Origin: Cheilinus undulatus
Taxonomy: Eukaryota > Chordata > Actinopteri > Labriformes > Labridae
DNA length: 64,000 nt
Reading direction: 5' to 3'
Assembly: GCF_018320785.1 (NCBI RefSeq)
Contig: NC_054884.1
Coordinates: 22,197,667 to 22,261,666, forward strand
Made by a program: the position numbers and the translations under genes. Below the pieces are notes generated by a model, which was not told the DNA's origin, did no database searches, and saw only the letters and a program-made list of their open reading frames with translations. Below, piece by piece: positions 24,701-39,700 of the stretch. The number at the start of each line of letters is the position of its first letter. Positions within the stretch are counted from its first letter, which is position 1.

Positions 24701-27700
24701 ATTTATGGTCCGAAACAAATGGGTAGAAAAACTGCATAAAAAAAGAAAAAAATTCAACTTATTTGCACTCTGTGGGCTTTAAAATTGTTTTTTAAAGCTC
24801 TTGTTGGAACCAGCATTCCTTTATTTTTTTTTTAGTTTTTAGTTTTTAGCCTTCCAGTAGTTTTTCTTCACATATGGATGGCAAACGATACTTTACAGGA
24901 GAAGTGCAATGTCAACTCAAGAGCCTGAGTCACTGATGGAGAAACTCAACAGGTAGAACCTGATAAGGGGCATTCTTTGGCTTCTCCACATTATTTAGCA
25001 CTACAGCAGGTGCTCCTCTCAGTCATAACACACCCATGAATCACAGTCCAAAGTCTGCTGTAGAAACCCCGTCAGTAAAATAACTCCACATTGATATGGG
25101 CTACCAGGAAACAAGAATGTAGCTTTGAACTCCTTAATAACATCATGGCTTTACAAAAGACAGTGACAACAAATAAGCTTCTACAGACACATTTATATAG
25201 TAAATACTCAACCACAACAGAGAATTCAAATAATGCTAACCTAGTTGTAATTTGAAAGATTTCATTACCCCGCTGTAACAATAATTACTAAACTCTGGGA
25301 ACAATAAACATTCAACAGCTTTTCACTGTTAATGTTCAACTTGCACTTGATATTTGAATTAGTAACCACTCTCACATTCTTCATGTTTCATGCTTTAAAC
25401 ACACGAGCGTGCACGGTTTCAGTCACTCGCGTGCAAAATAATTCTACAGTCAAACATCAAGGATAGAATCTAAAATTTCCCATGAATCCTCATTTCCTTC
25501 CTCTCAGTGACTCACCTCAGCCTCTCCAGACACTCCAGCACATGGCACTGGATGTTTTCGTCTTTCTCGTAGCTTTCCAGCAGAGAAATGGCATCGTCAT
25601 GGTTTTGGCAGTAGATCTTGTACACCTCCTCCAGCTCGCCTTTAAAGTCCAGAAATACTTTCCCTAAGAGCACAGAGTACAGAAACATGTCATCAGTTCA
25701 AAAAAGAGAAGGAAAGGAAAAGTGTAATGTACAGTGGCAGACTCGGGATGTTTGAGGGTCAGGGGCAAAAACGATGAAAAGGCACCTACTGTGTACAGTT
25801 GGGCACCATCCTTCAAAAAGCTTTCATAGTGTAAGTTATATATCCTGGTTAAGATTTAATATCTCTTATTACCAACAATTTAACCACTGATTCAACAAAG
25901 ATAGACTAGAGAGGATGTAAAAATGGACTTTATACCAAGGAGCTTACAGCATTTTCTCCACTCTCAGACATGTGGTTTCGTCCACTGAGAGGAGACCTTG
26001 CCCATTGGGAGACAACCCTGGAGGGCACTTTATCAATTATTGTCAACTGGAAGGGCAGGCAACCTAGAAACATTTTGTCATAAATGTTCCACTAAGGGGG
26101 CACTTAGCCAAATTTTCTCCACATTGATGGCACTAAAGTGGGCATGTTGTCAAATTTTGTCTAAGTAAAGGGCACTAAATTGAGTGCTTTGTCAATTTTT
26201 TTCTGGCTAAGAGGGTACTTGGTCAAATTTTGTCCAGTAAGAGGGCACTAAATCGAGTGCTTTGTCAATTTTTTTCTGGCTAAGAGGGTACTTGGTCAAA
26301 TTTTGTCCAGTAAGAGGGCACTAAATTGAATGCTTTGTCATTTTTTTCCAACTAAGAGGGCACTTGGTCAAATTTTCTCCACATTGAGGGTACTAGAGAG
26401 GGCACTTGGTCCACATAGAGGGCACCAAAGGGGGCACTTTATTGTGTTTGCCTACTATGGGGGCATACAAGAGGGCAATTTTGCTGTGATTTCTGAAACT
26501 TTGGGTCACCAAGGGAGGCAATCGCTACCCCTGCCCTCCCTCTGCTGTAAACTGTTTAAATAGTACATCACATTAAGACACTCAAGTAAAATTTGTCTGC
26601 TCTTAATGGCACCTTTTTTTTACTTGATACAAGTAGTGCAAGCATAACTTTTTGCTTCTTATTCCTTAAATATGATGTTCACTTGGACTTTTTAAGTAAA
26701 TGTGGCATAAAATAATTAGATGTTTTTGGCAAAAAAATGATACATTTATCTGTTTTGATGGGGGTTTTTTTAGAGTACAAAAGTCTAAAATTGTTAGAAT
26801 AAAGAGCCAATGGTTTTTCATCATTTTACTGATTGAATGGAGGCCTGATTATAATGCTCTCATGATATATTGATGCAGTCAGATGAATCTCAGACCATCT
26901 ATTAGACACCCTCAGGTTAACTTGATTCACTTTGGGCTTAAAAAGAACATGTTGCAAAGACAGGCATTAAACATAAAACAGAAGAAAGATTTGAGAGTTA
27001 CAGCTAATAAACACTTAAATTTGTTTTTCTTGTATTGTGCAGGCCAGCTTCATAGAATTGTGGAAAAAAACCCATCTTACCGATAGAGTCTGTGTCATGC
27101 AGAGAGTCAGACAGTCGTTGTGACAAGTCGATCACAGAGTTGATGTTTCCAAAGAGGCCGTCAAAGTCAACGTTTTTCACCTTAAAGGAATGATAGTAGA
27201 AGGTGTTAAAAACCGTCAAACAGAGCTGTAAACTGATACATTACTAGCAATAGTAGTTTCTCTGAGCATCTCTATCCTGTTTTGTGCATGTGAAACATGT
27301 TACTATTAATTCAGACAGTCCAGATACTTGTCCTTGAGAATGTTAAGCATCTCTACCTGCTTCCTCTGCAGAGGCTCGATGATCTCCTCCACACACATCT
27401 GCAGATCTTTGATGTAGTCCTTCTCTGTCTGCAGCAGCTCCTCTATGACTTTGGACCTCTTCTCCAGCATCCTCTGCTCAGGGTCCTCTGTGCCCGTGCC
27501 AGTGATGGGGCTGGAGTCTGAGGTTGGGGTGGAGTCGAGGGTTTTAGGTTGGGAGGAGAGGAGGGTCATCTCTGGAATGACATAAGGGGAGACAAATTTA
27601 GCTCTGTGTTTTATTTCATATTACACCAGTTTTCAGATAGAGTAGATCGGTTTTGCTAGCTTTAAGATGAATGTTATATTATCTTTTCATAAATAAATCA

Positions 27701-30700
27701 GTATTTGCTCACATTTGCCATGATAACAGCGCAAAAACAATGCTTGTTGTTGCAAAAGGGAACACAAAGGAGTTATTTTCAGAGTAAAAAAATCTTCCCA
27801 ACCCATGTTTCCATTCATGAATACAAACACAATCCTGCCCACCCACCCACCCAGCCCAGCCTTAACTCTTCCTCTTGTCAAAGTGGCGTTTGATCAATGT
27901 CTCTGCTATCACCCTAAGTGGGCTGATCCCTCCTGGGACGCCCCTGGGACTGTAGGGTGAGCCCAGTTTATGCATCGCTGCTTTTTATGAATGGAGTTAA
28001 GACTGGAGTGGACTCAGGCTCTTTGTGTACAGCACAATGGTCTGTGACAGAAACTACAGACAGAGCGGCCCTAAGGGAGCAGCAGACAGTGAGGAAGAGG
28101 CAGTCAGAGGGGCTCTGACGGGACAGAGATAACAGGGGTTGGTACAAGCGGAATTAAAATCTAACAGAACTGGTGTGAGAACGTGTAAAGGTTTTAGGGG
28201 TGAAAAAATCATCATTTTTACACAAACATATTTAGTGATAAACCTTTTGAGCTGCTATGCTTGTAGGATATCAGATGTGTGATGAGGTTTTATTTTAAAC
28301 ACATAAAAAAAAATAAAACAAAACCTGACAAGAATTTTTCATATCTAAATATACCCTTTTCACAGACCTCCATTGCCATAAAAATATAAAAAATGCACAT
28401 TGTTAAAATTTCTGGGCGTGATGATAAATTCATTAAGGATATCAAAAACGGATACCTTGTTTTAGCTGAAGTCAAAAACAATAAATCCTGCTGCTGTAAA
28501 TAAACTTTTTATCAACAAATCACAGCAGGAAAACAGCACCTAAAAATATCATTTTGTTCTTCATTTAAATACGAAAGTAAATGTAAATGTAGTTTATTTG
28601 TACCATTTTACAACATTTTTGACCATTTTAGAGAATAATGGAGAATGATTTTAATGATTCTGACTCCAAAAAGATGGGTTGGAGCAACATGTTTTGGGCC
28701 AGAAGGGCCCTGATTTCATAAACCACACATGAATAAAAGACATTTATTTACCCTGTTTTCACTAAAGTAGCTAAGTAACAAAATTTAAGTATCTAAAAAA
28801 ATGCATTCACGTTTTAAAATAATCCAACTTTAAAAAATATCACAGCAGAGGCAACAGACACAAGATATATATCCAAGGTCACTAGATTTCAGTGTAATTC
28901 TGGAAAATACTTGACTGAAAGATACCGTTAAATTTTGGGTTTAGGTAAATAGGACTCAGTCCTCTTTAAATCTCTAAATCGAGACTTTTTAAAAGGTGTC
29001 AGTGCCTCAACGGTGCCTGAAATAGGGATTAGGGAGTAGTCAAATTCTGTACCCCCATGGTACAAACACATCTGATACCTACCAGATCAAATTACAGCAC
29101 AGATAGATACTTTCTTTTAACCCCCATCACCCCAAACAAAATGCAAGAAATACATTGTGGAATTTGTGTGATTTATGTGTTAAGTTACACCCGTTTCCTT
29201 CTCTTATCACATGTTCAGCTCACGTCTTAAGATACTTCTGCAAACCATTTTTGAAACCTAGATAGCTTTCATCTTCCCATTGACTTTCAGCACACTTTTG
29301 TCCTCAAAAGTATTGATTCAGGCCCCAGTATCAAAAAAACCCCAAACTATCTTGTTTGGGTTGAGGTAAAGGAAGCACTGAAATCTGTCTTGTAATTCAG
29401 TACAGCAGGCAGAAGAGGTGTTGGTACCGGTACTATGTTGGTACCAGATTTCAATACTTATCCCTACTTATTGGTAGCCAAGTGGTTACATTTGCATACC
29501 CCATACTGGAGGCCCAAATTCAGCCTGTTGCCACTCTCCCAAGAGTCATACTATGTCTTTCCCCAGTGTCTGACTTTGTCCACAGTCCTATCTAAATAAA
29601 GACATTAAAGCCCCAAATAAATCTTAAAAAAGTGTCTCATTCTGTAACTTATAAAAGGAAATCTGCCATATCAATAAGCAAAGGCTATCATCAGGTAACA
29701 CAGTCTATTAAGTTATTTGAATTTAAGCTGACCAGGCAAATAGCGGATCACTGTTGAGAATGTTGGGGTGGGGGCCCAGATGGCCTAGTGGCTAAGGCAT
29801 GCCCCATGAATGCTGGCGACCCGGGTTCAAGTCAGGTCTGTGGCTTATTTCCCACTAGTCTCTTGCCCATCCTCTCAAACCTCTGTTCCTACTCTATCAA
29901 CTCTCCTCCTCTATGACTGAAGGCATAAAAAGCCCAAAAATATCTATTAAAAAAATTGGGGTGGCCAATCCCTGGATCATACCTCACTAATAGTGGTTGA
30001 AGTGTGTTCAGGCAGTGAATGCACCATCAAATACAATCAATAGATAATATCAACTGGTTTCAGCTGAATTAACATTTTATTAAAAGAAGAAGAAGCATGA
30101 TGCTAAAGGACAGTGCAAATATGTTCTTAGCTACATAAAGTGTCTACAACCATTGTTTCCCATCAATACTATGATTATTTCTAAAAATCTACACGTACCA
30201 GAGGGTTCTCTTATTGGTCAAAAGCCAAAAATGGTATTAGAAACAAAATACATATGAAACAAAGAGGAGAAGCACACGTAAAAGTAGGAAGGCCTGATGC
30301 AGTTATTCTGCAGGTGAAAGAGTGGTTCAGAGAAGCAGTTTGAAAAGAATTAACACTAAAAATTGTCAAACTGTGCTGTAGGTAGATATTGTGTTAATTT
30401 CAGTAATGAGATCTGTTACATCTTAGCAGCAGAAGACGCTGACTCTATTGCAACGTTGTGTTGACAGATGAGGGTGACGTCACCTTCACTTCTTGAACAG
30501 ATGCTGTCGGAGGCTAATGAAGTTAACTGCTTACCTCCATGTTATCCCCTGCAAATACCTGCATGCTCCACTACACAAAACCAAAAGGCTACTGCATGAC
30601 AGTTTGGATTTAGGTCACACAAAAGCAGATACATCCTTCAGAAACCTTAGCTAAGATCAGACTCATATGTGCACGAGTACTGCTAAATTTAGCTGCAAGG

Positions 30701-33700
30701 ATCTTTATATACTAAGGGAATCACTTTAAAACTGTGACACGTTTTTAAGTTGATTTTTGGTCCTTGGGTCACCTGACTATTGTCTCCCTCTCTGACCTCC
30801 TTTCTCTCCCTAGGTCTCCCCCTCTCTTCACGTGACTTGGCTCAAGCTGGACTCAAAGGAGCTTTTCCCACTGTTTGCACTGTTGTCCCCCTGCAGCACC
30901 CGCCGCCGCTGCTCTGCCAACACTGGAGCATTTCCCTGCTGATGAGAAAGTAGTCCACTAATGGGTTTTAGAAGTCATACAGAACACAAAGGGGGACGCA
31001 AAACAAAAGACTCAGACTTAAATTGGAATCAAATCAGCTTATTCCCACGTTTGATCCTCAATACGCACTCTCACAACAACATCATACGCTCCACTTCACA
31101 TGCCGTGCCGTCCGAACCAACCTGTTGGAAACTGCATGGCACAAATTTGACCCACTTCTGAGGAATTCTGCTTTGCTTTTGTTCTGTGAAATTTTCTAAA
31201 GAGTGTACAGGCAATTAGCATTCACAAACAGGCCCAAAACTGTCTGATTTAAAGCTAAACTCCAGTCTAATATCTAAACAGTATCAATCAACAGAGAGTG
31301 ATATTCCCAACCTTGAGTATGATATTGCTCTTATACAACTGTTAAAAAGAACTCTGCAAGATCAGACAAATTTACCTCGTTGAATAGATATATCTCTGAT
31401 ATGAATATTGAACAAAAAACACTAGATAACTACTTTTTGAGAAAATTTTAAATAAACTGTTTTAATCAGATATATATATGCTTCAGTCACCTATCAGATC
31501 TTTACTTATACTTTTAGTGAAGAGAAAACAATTTAGAAATTAGTCTAAGTGTAAATCAAAGTAAATGTAGTCATAGTGGCAAAAGGATGGCAAGTGGAGC
31601 TGAATTTACTGTGTCTGTTGCAAGCCTTATTTACATTCAATAGCCTTTAAAAAACAGGAAATAAGGCATACTGCAAACACGAGCTGTGAGTTAATCAACA
31701 CTGTTTATTTGTTTTCATTTTGAAATCTCATCATATAAAACAGTGTTAAGCTTGTAGAGACAGTATCAAAAAAGATGGACAGGTGTGATTCATGCCGTCC
31801 AGATATATAAATAGCAAGCATTTATCTTGTGAGTCTCCACATATATAAGGGAAACTCACAAGAAAAATCTATGCTGTTAACATATCTGCATGGCAAGATT
31901 CAAAAAAAGTTGGGGTATTATTTCCATATAGGCTCCATGTAATCTGGTTCTTTCTTCAAAATTAGAATTTAGCCAAAAATTGCCTCATTCTTTCAATTCT
32001 TTAAATCAGTGGATCTCAACTGGTGGGGCATCAGGACCTTCCAACACCTCTTGAATTAGCAATCGCCACCCTGATTTCAGAACATTTTTAACAAGTCATA
32101 TTCATTGAACAGTGGATACTGAAGTTTGTATCTGATATGAAACAAATTGACTGAAGGAAAGACAGGAAAGCATGTCATTATACAAACAGGGTTTCATGTG
32201 GTGCATGGATGTATTCTGGTCAAGGGCTTCCATACATCATGAACTTTTTGCCACAGTTTTTTCCAGGAACACCTTTGCGACCCACTGAAAGCAGATCTGT
32301 GACCCACTTTTCGGTCCCAACCCACCAGTTGAGAACCCCCATTTTAAATGCTCTGTTTCTTATGCTTAACACCATGCCTAATGGCATGAGTCTCTGTATG
32401 AATACAAGAACAACAGGGCTAAAGGTCTGCCTAATTAACTCACAGTATGTCATGGGCACTGAAGGTGGACAGGCTCCATGTTTATTCACATGAAAAAAGC
32501 AAAAGTGTTCAGGTGATCACCAGTGATATGATGAGGATCAGACCAGGTGTGACTAGTGGTACTTAAAGCTACAGCCACCACAGATACTATGAATTTAGCA
32601 ACACTGGCCGTCTGTTTGCCTCTATAACTACATTTACTTTGATTTACAATGAGAGTAAAGTCTTTATTATTTTCATTTCACTAACAGTGCAATCATGATC
32701 ATGATATAAAGATTTGATAGGCAAATAAGGCGTGGAAATAGTACAGGCAGAGGACCGCTGAGCCCATTGATGTCAGGCTACCGAGTGGACTAAAACATGG
32801 CGGCCTCCTGTTGAGTTTATAATTTCAAATTTTCTCGAACTCCAGATATCTGGTAGTTTTTTTTGGTTCAATTTGCACATAAGACATACAAATCTCTACC
32901 CATTAAGATAACCATGTCTTATATCATGTAGGGTTCCTTTTAAGGCCACCATATATAGGAATATATAGTTTAATTTACATTTTTTCTAAATCATCAAAAA
33001 TTGAGTTGAACAGGAGTCTATTTTGTGATTTGCTGGCTAGATTGATCAGGACCAACTCTTTGTGTGAATTCCAGTGATGTTACAATGAAAGCCTCTTGTC
33101 CAAACAGAATACTCTGTCAGAACTAACTGGTCTATAATTAGAAATGATTCTAGAATCTTATTCAGCATACAAGTGAAACTGAAAGGAACGCATCCAATAA
33201 ACTCCTAGACATAATCACAGCTGCTCATGAATGCAGGTGTAACTTGGAACCAGATCCACCTGTGTTGCTTCATCAGCAGCAAAAGGAAACACCCACATAA
33301 CAATCACTCAGGTACCGACTGACTAAAGCACACACCTGAGAGTGGGTGCTGACAATCAGAGAGGCTAATCACTCAGAACAAACAACCACCTGCTGCTAAA
33401 ACCGCACTGTGGTCACAGGCCAGAGAACATGATGTGTCTGTTTCCTTATAAGGGAATCAAATTTTATAAGAGGTTTAATCAAGGATAATTACAACTGAGT
33501 TTTAAATTATGAAAAGGAGATCTTCCTACAAAGTAAATCAACAAAAATAAAATTTTTTACAAAGTATTACTAGAAGAAAAAGTCTTAAAAAAAACCCAAA
33601 AAGTCTAAAGCATGAGTCCAAGTTTGACTAACCAAAAATGTAAAAGCCAAAATAATACTGTTGCCTTGCCATATAAAATTTTCCCCTTATTTAAATCAAA

Positions 33701-36700
33701 CAGTGTATACAGCAATTTTAATCCCAAACACATAATGTAGAGTTGATGTGACATGATTTTAACCTCTTATTGTTTTATACACTATTTATGGGGACAAGAG
33801 AAACAGCTCAGGACTCTACAGGGGGCTGAGAGTGTCTGTATGGAAACCTGTCAGCATGAGGCTTTATTAATGATCGTCATTCATCACTGACCTGGTTATA
33901 TGTATGAGAAAGAGATTGAAGAATAAAACAAAACAAAGAGGCTGGCTATGTGCTCTGGCTGAAAATACAGGGTTATGTTTTTGATAGGCTAAGGCTGGCT
34001 ATATGCTAAATGATTTCAAGCCTGTTTTTTTGGCCTTATTACACCACTCATAGCCTTATTTGAGGCTTGTCACGAGTCATGACTGACTATAAGTCCAAAT
34101 AATCTTCAAGTGTGTGCTGTCAATACCGTAGTTTTACTGCTCCTGTTTGAGCCAGAGCATATGCTCACCCTCTCGACAGGATTGCCAGAAAAGTTGCAAT
34201 AGCCATTGAGACTAAGCAGACTGGGAAGTATCACCAACCGGATGTGTGTGGTCTGGCTACCTGGCTGAATTGCCCAACTTTTGTGCATTCAAAGGACTAT
34301 TTTAAAAACTGATTGAGCCCTACTTCTATGGTTATCCATGTTTTTTAATTGGTTAGGATTTAAAATTGTAGCCTAGTAAAGGGAAGGAGGTATACTCCTC
34401 TGATCCTGATTGGGAAACTGGAAAATAACTGGCCGACACTTCAGGCAGCTTATTTTGACCCATTGATGCTACGCAGATAGTTTGGAAATGGTTTCAGAAC
34501 TGGCTTGTTTACCAGTGCTACACCTTATGAATCACATTAACTTAAGCTTTGACTTAAAAATACCCAGCAGACTGGTTATCTGGGACAGTGATCATAATAG
34601 GGAGTCGACTTGATGGCACAATAAAATGACGTAGGTAGGTAGACAACATCTTGCAACATCTAATCATACACCCTGGTAATAAAGCTGCAGTCTTGATGAC
34701 TGTACAGGTCAATAAGATTTCAAAGGCCACAAAGGAGAGAAATCAGGTGGTAAAATCAAACAGCAGCTCAGGTAGAAACATGGATTTAAGCTGAAGTTTG
34801 ACCAGACTATAATTTGAGTGTTGCTGCAGGAAATGCCTCTGTTATGATATTACCTTCCCTATGATTTATAGTATCTATCTATAGTTAAATGTGTATGCAT
34901 TTAAGTATGTAAAGCCTTTTTTAACAAAAAAACACAGTGTTACAATATGCATATGCAAGAAAATAAAAGCATGGCCTATTATTGATTAAAAATAGATTTT
35001 TCCACTTTAAAAATCGTCTATTAGCACTACGCTGTCTCTGCCTCATTCAGACACAAAAAGAGAGAAAATGGGAGAGAAGTGAAGATGATGAGATTTCACC
35101 CACCTGCTGCTTGTAACTTTCTGCAAGCCACTTCAAAAACAAGCGCATCCCCCACCCACACACACCCACTGTTTTAAACACCACCACCCATTCTGCCATT
35201 GTCAATCTGAAGTCCAGCTCCTGAGCCCTGCGGAGGACCGAGCGTCTCGCTGCAAAAACTCCATTCCTCCAATTACCATGAGAATGTATGGGAACCCACC
35301 ACCATTAAACATTCACACTGAAAGACACTCACATCAGGGAGGATGACCACTCTGGCTGAAGGGAAAACCTGGAGATGGACCCTCACTGTCAGTGTGCTTT
35401 CTGTCTAAAACTCATTCTAAAAACCAGTACACCAATCATACAAAAATGGCAGACTTTACACTTTTTTACCAACAGTAAAGATAAGAATACCAATGTTGAT
35501 TTTGTCAACTAAAAGTGAAACTAAAAATGCTACTCGACAACCTTTTTTTCCATAAAACAAAACGAAGACTAGCTTAAAAATTATCTCTGCTGTCTAAAAA
35601 GGCAAACAAAAAGTAAGTTTAGCTTTCATCAAGGAGACTAAAACCAGATAAAAAATTTTTAGGTTTTTTTTGGACATTCATTTAAGCCAGGGGTGTCAAA
35701 CTCAATCACAGCAGGGGTCAGATTCTGGATTTAGGTCTAACCTGAGAGCCTCCTAGGGTCAACACTAACCATAAACTGTTGACCTTGTTTTCACCAGTAA
35801 TAAAATATGGAAAAAAAAACAGCACTGATGATAAATCATTTAGAAATTCAAAAAAGTAAAAATGATAAGTTTAAAAGCTCAGAATCTGAGATAAAAAGTC
35901 TAACTTATTAGTTGTAAAGGTCAGAACACGATAATAGATATAGAAAAATAATGTTTTTAAAGAGCAAATATATGAGTAGAAAGTTGAAATCATAAGTTTG
36001 AAAGTCAAAATATGACTTAAAAATTAAACTGTGAGTCTGATAGATCAATATATGGGATTAAAAAGCCAAAGTTAGGGGTTGAAAATGTCAAAATATTAGC
36101 TAAAATTCAAAACAATGACTTTAAAGTTAAAAATATGACTTAAATTTAAAATCATGAATCTAAAAGCTTAAAATATGAGTAACAAGTCAAAATTAAGAAT
36201 TGAAATTGTAAAACTATGAGAAAAAATTGAAATCATGAGTTTAAAAGGACAAAATACTGGTTTAAAAAGCCAAAATAATTAGTTGCAAAGGTAAAAATAT
36301 GACTTAAAATTTAAATTTAAAATTGTGAATCTAAAAGATAAAAATATGACATATAAAGTCCAACTTTTTAATTCTGACTTATCTAATGTGTTTTTGTGTA
36401 TTTACTCATCTGCTGCTTACATGTTGATTACTAGCTGCTGTAACACCAAATCCATCCATCCATCCATCCATCCATCCAAAGTTTTCAATGCCAGTGACAT
36501 GCTCTAATAGCCTTTATCTTAAACAATGTTTAATTTTACATATCTGTCATAAGGCCTTTTTTTTAACTTCATACCTAAAATGCACAGCTTCATTATCATC
36601 ATAAATACTTCATATTATTCCTCACATAAGTGCAATTTCTGATTTGATTCAACTTTTGTAAAGCTTAAAAACAACCCTCTGCCTTCTCTATTTGCTTCAC

Positions 36701-39700
36701 TGATGGATATAACCCCTTAAAGCCAGCTAAATGTAGGATTTGGCTGTGGGAATAGCTATCAGGAGTTGCTCTGGGTAAAATAAACCAGTTCCACTGAGGT
36801 CTAATCCGGTTTTGAGCTGAGTCTGCTTCATGTTTCACATACTACTGACACCTGACCGAGCTCCTCCTCTGACAGGCTGAAATCTATCAAAATAATGATT
36901 CAACATCACTTCAACCCTCCCGAATTTTGAAACACTAAGACATATTTTTATCTCCAAATCCACTCAGACAACTCAAGAATCTTTCTCTTCAGAGATATTT
37001 CTCTCTATGTTTGCATATTATCTGACTTTCTAAAAATCTATCTTCATCTCTTGTGTTCTTTTTGAAGCACTTTCCTTATAAATGAAGGTTTTTATTAACA
37101 TTGTAGGTGTAAGTTTTGCTTCCTTTCTTCTTTGTCCCTGCTCTGCATGCAGCAAAAAAGTCACACGATGTCAAAAGTTTTCCCTGCTCACAGTAAGGTC
37201 GCACACAATCAGCGCTGTGTTTGTGTGCGTCTGTGTGTGCGTCCTTGTGTGTGTGATCTGCTCCAAAGTTCACAGCAGAACGCACAGTTGCCAAGGCAAC
37301 ACAAATAGCAGGGGGGCCTCCTCATATTAAAGCCAAGTTTTGGAGGGTGGAGAGCGGCTCACATGGACTCTGTGTGAGTGACTTCAGAATAAGTTCATAC
37401 AAGCTCTGCAGCAGTGTGTCAACACCGGCAACAATATTTACCTGGCAACCTGCACGCCACAACTTGTGTTTGATACTTGAAATATTATGGATCTGGTAGA
37501 AGGCATTTAAATCATGTCAGCACAAGCTGAAAGGATACTAACAAGACTCAAATAGAGATCAAATATGCTGCTTTGCTGTCAAGTTAAAGCTCCTGTTAGA
37601 AACATTTTGTTGATTTTGGTGCCCCCCCTGGATTAACAGCACCTCTGATCAGTTTGTCCTGTGCATGTGTAGGGATCATTTTTTACTTAGAAATCTCATC
37701 CTGCTTCTGAAACAGTTAAATGATGACTTTATATGAATCTTTGTGGAGGAAATGTGTGAAAAAGCTGCGCCTTTGAACACTTGGTCTGACACTTACCCCA
37801 CACCAGAGGTTTTGCACACAAAAAATAACTTAATTGGAATAAAAATGTTTTGCTGATGTTCTGGTCTGCTTCAGCAGCCCATAATGAGGCATCCCTATCA
37901 GTGTCAATCTGTTTCATCACTAGATAAAACTCATCACAGGAGCTTTAAGGACATTATTCACAGGTTTTCTCTAAACTTAAAGCTCTGAACTATCATAATA
38001 TGTGTGCTGCAAAGTTGCAGATGAATGTATCAAAAGTTAAAAGACCACAAAGAACAAGTAAAAGAACAAAACAGAAACTGAATCTCATAGATCTTTATAC
38101 AAATAACACCCAGATAAACAATGGAGAAGCGCACATCTTCTCATTCATTTCACATCTGCATTTAATTCTCACAGGCCTTGTCTACCCAGTTTGCAGTACA
38201 TGTGGTATTCCAGTGTGTAAAAGGCACATTAATCCCATCTTTCATTATGTTGGCCATATAGAAATATTTTTATTTCCTTTCCATAACTATCTTGTCTCTT
38301 GCTGGTCTTTGGCTGGCCCTGATTGGTCGCTACCACCAAACAATAGAAGTAGTAATTGGAGCATGGTTATTGACCGGCTAACGGGAGGTTGTTGTGACAA
38401 AATCGAAGACAGATAGCAACACTGCTAAGTTTTACATCACAAAAAATGTAATAAATAGTCACATTGTCATGGATTTATCAATGAATGGATTATGGATTTA
38501 TTCAAAGCTCTGAATAAACACCACACTTTGCACCTGGATTAAAAATGTTCTTGAAGGGATATAAACGCCAGGAGCCGTCCTTAGATTGGCTAAAAGATGA
38601 GCTTCCAATCACAATTTACTCAACAAATATTTGTCTTATGGTTGCTGAGATATTGTAAACAATGCACGCGTCACCACTTGGGACAACCAGCGTCCCAGCC
38701 GGTTAAACAGGCAAATACTTTGGTACATGTTGATACTGTTCTTGTTAGAAATTGGACACATATATCTTTAAAATAATCAAGAGTTTAGTGGTAGAATAAA
38801 CTTTTAGCAGTTTCTTAACTGGTTGTACTACCTGATGGCGAGTGTAGCAGCCTGTGACTGAAAAGACATGTTTTTTTTCTTTACTTGAAAAAGATCTACA
38901 AACCATTTCACTTTGCTCTGAGTGTCAGCTGGAGTTAAATAAATAATAAATTGTGCTAAAGTCTGTTTTATCACTTCATTCTAAAGTAAAAGTCCCATGA
39001 TTACAGTTGTGTCACCTTGACTTTTGAGAACTTATAAATTCCCAGACAAACGTTTTACTGACTTTATATAGATGACGAGTTATATAATATAACATTTGTT
39101 CATTTCGAAGATTTAAAACATAAAATCATGCTAAGGTATTCTAATTTGAATTTCTTTCAATTAGAATGCTGTTGTCAATCTGTTCATGTATGTACATAAA
39201 TTTACTGAAAATGCATTCAAAGTTTCATAGAAGAATTTGGCAAGTCACATGAACTCTTTTTTTTTTTCAAAAGGAAATAATAGATCCAGATACAAAAATA
39301 TGCATATCATGTCACTGACCTATATCCTAGTAGAAAAACCTAACAAGAGAATCAATTTTTATACTTTTCCAGTTTTATTTATTGTTGTATTTTATGTTTA
39401 ATTCCAGTACATTGAGAGCAAAGTTAACTAGATGCATATTCCTTGCTGTATAAGCTTACTTGGCCAATAACGTTGATTTTGATCAAAGAAAAGACTGACT
39501 CACAACTTTCCTGCACAAGTCTGGGCATAAAAAGGCAAGTCCCTGATTGTCTTTAGTAAGCCTGGAAAAGCATTATTATAAATTCCAGTCTGCTCCATGA
39601 GCATCTGATAACTCCTCACAGGAGCTTTAAATCCTAAAATGTGTCATTTTAGGAGATTTTCTCCACCTAACAAGATTATATTTAGCCCTTTGTCTGGATT

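Noticed and set aside
38000..38416. 138-codon frame inside the big dnmbp intron
   Set aside because: No domain, no splice context, composition like random A/T-rich sequence; length alone is not enough.
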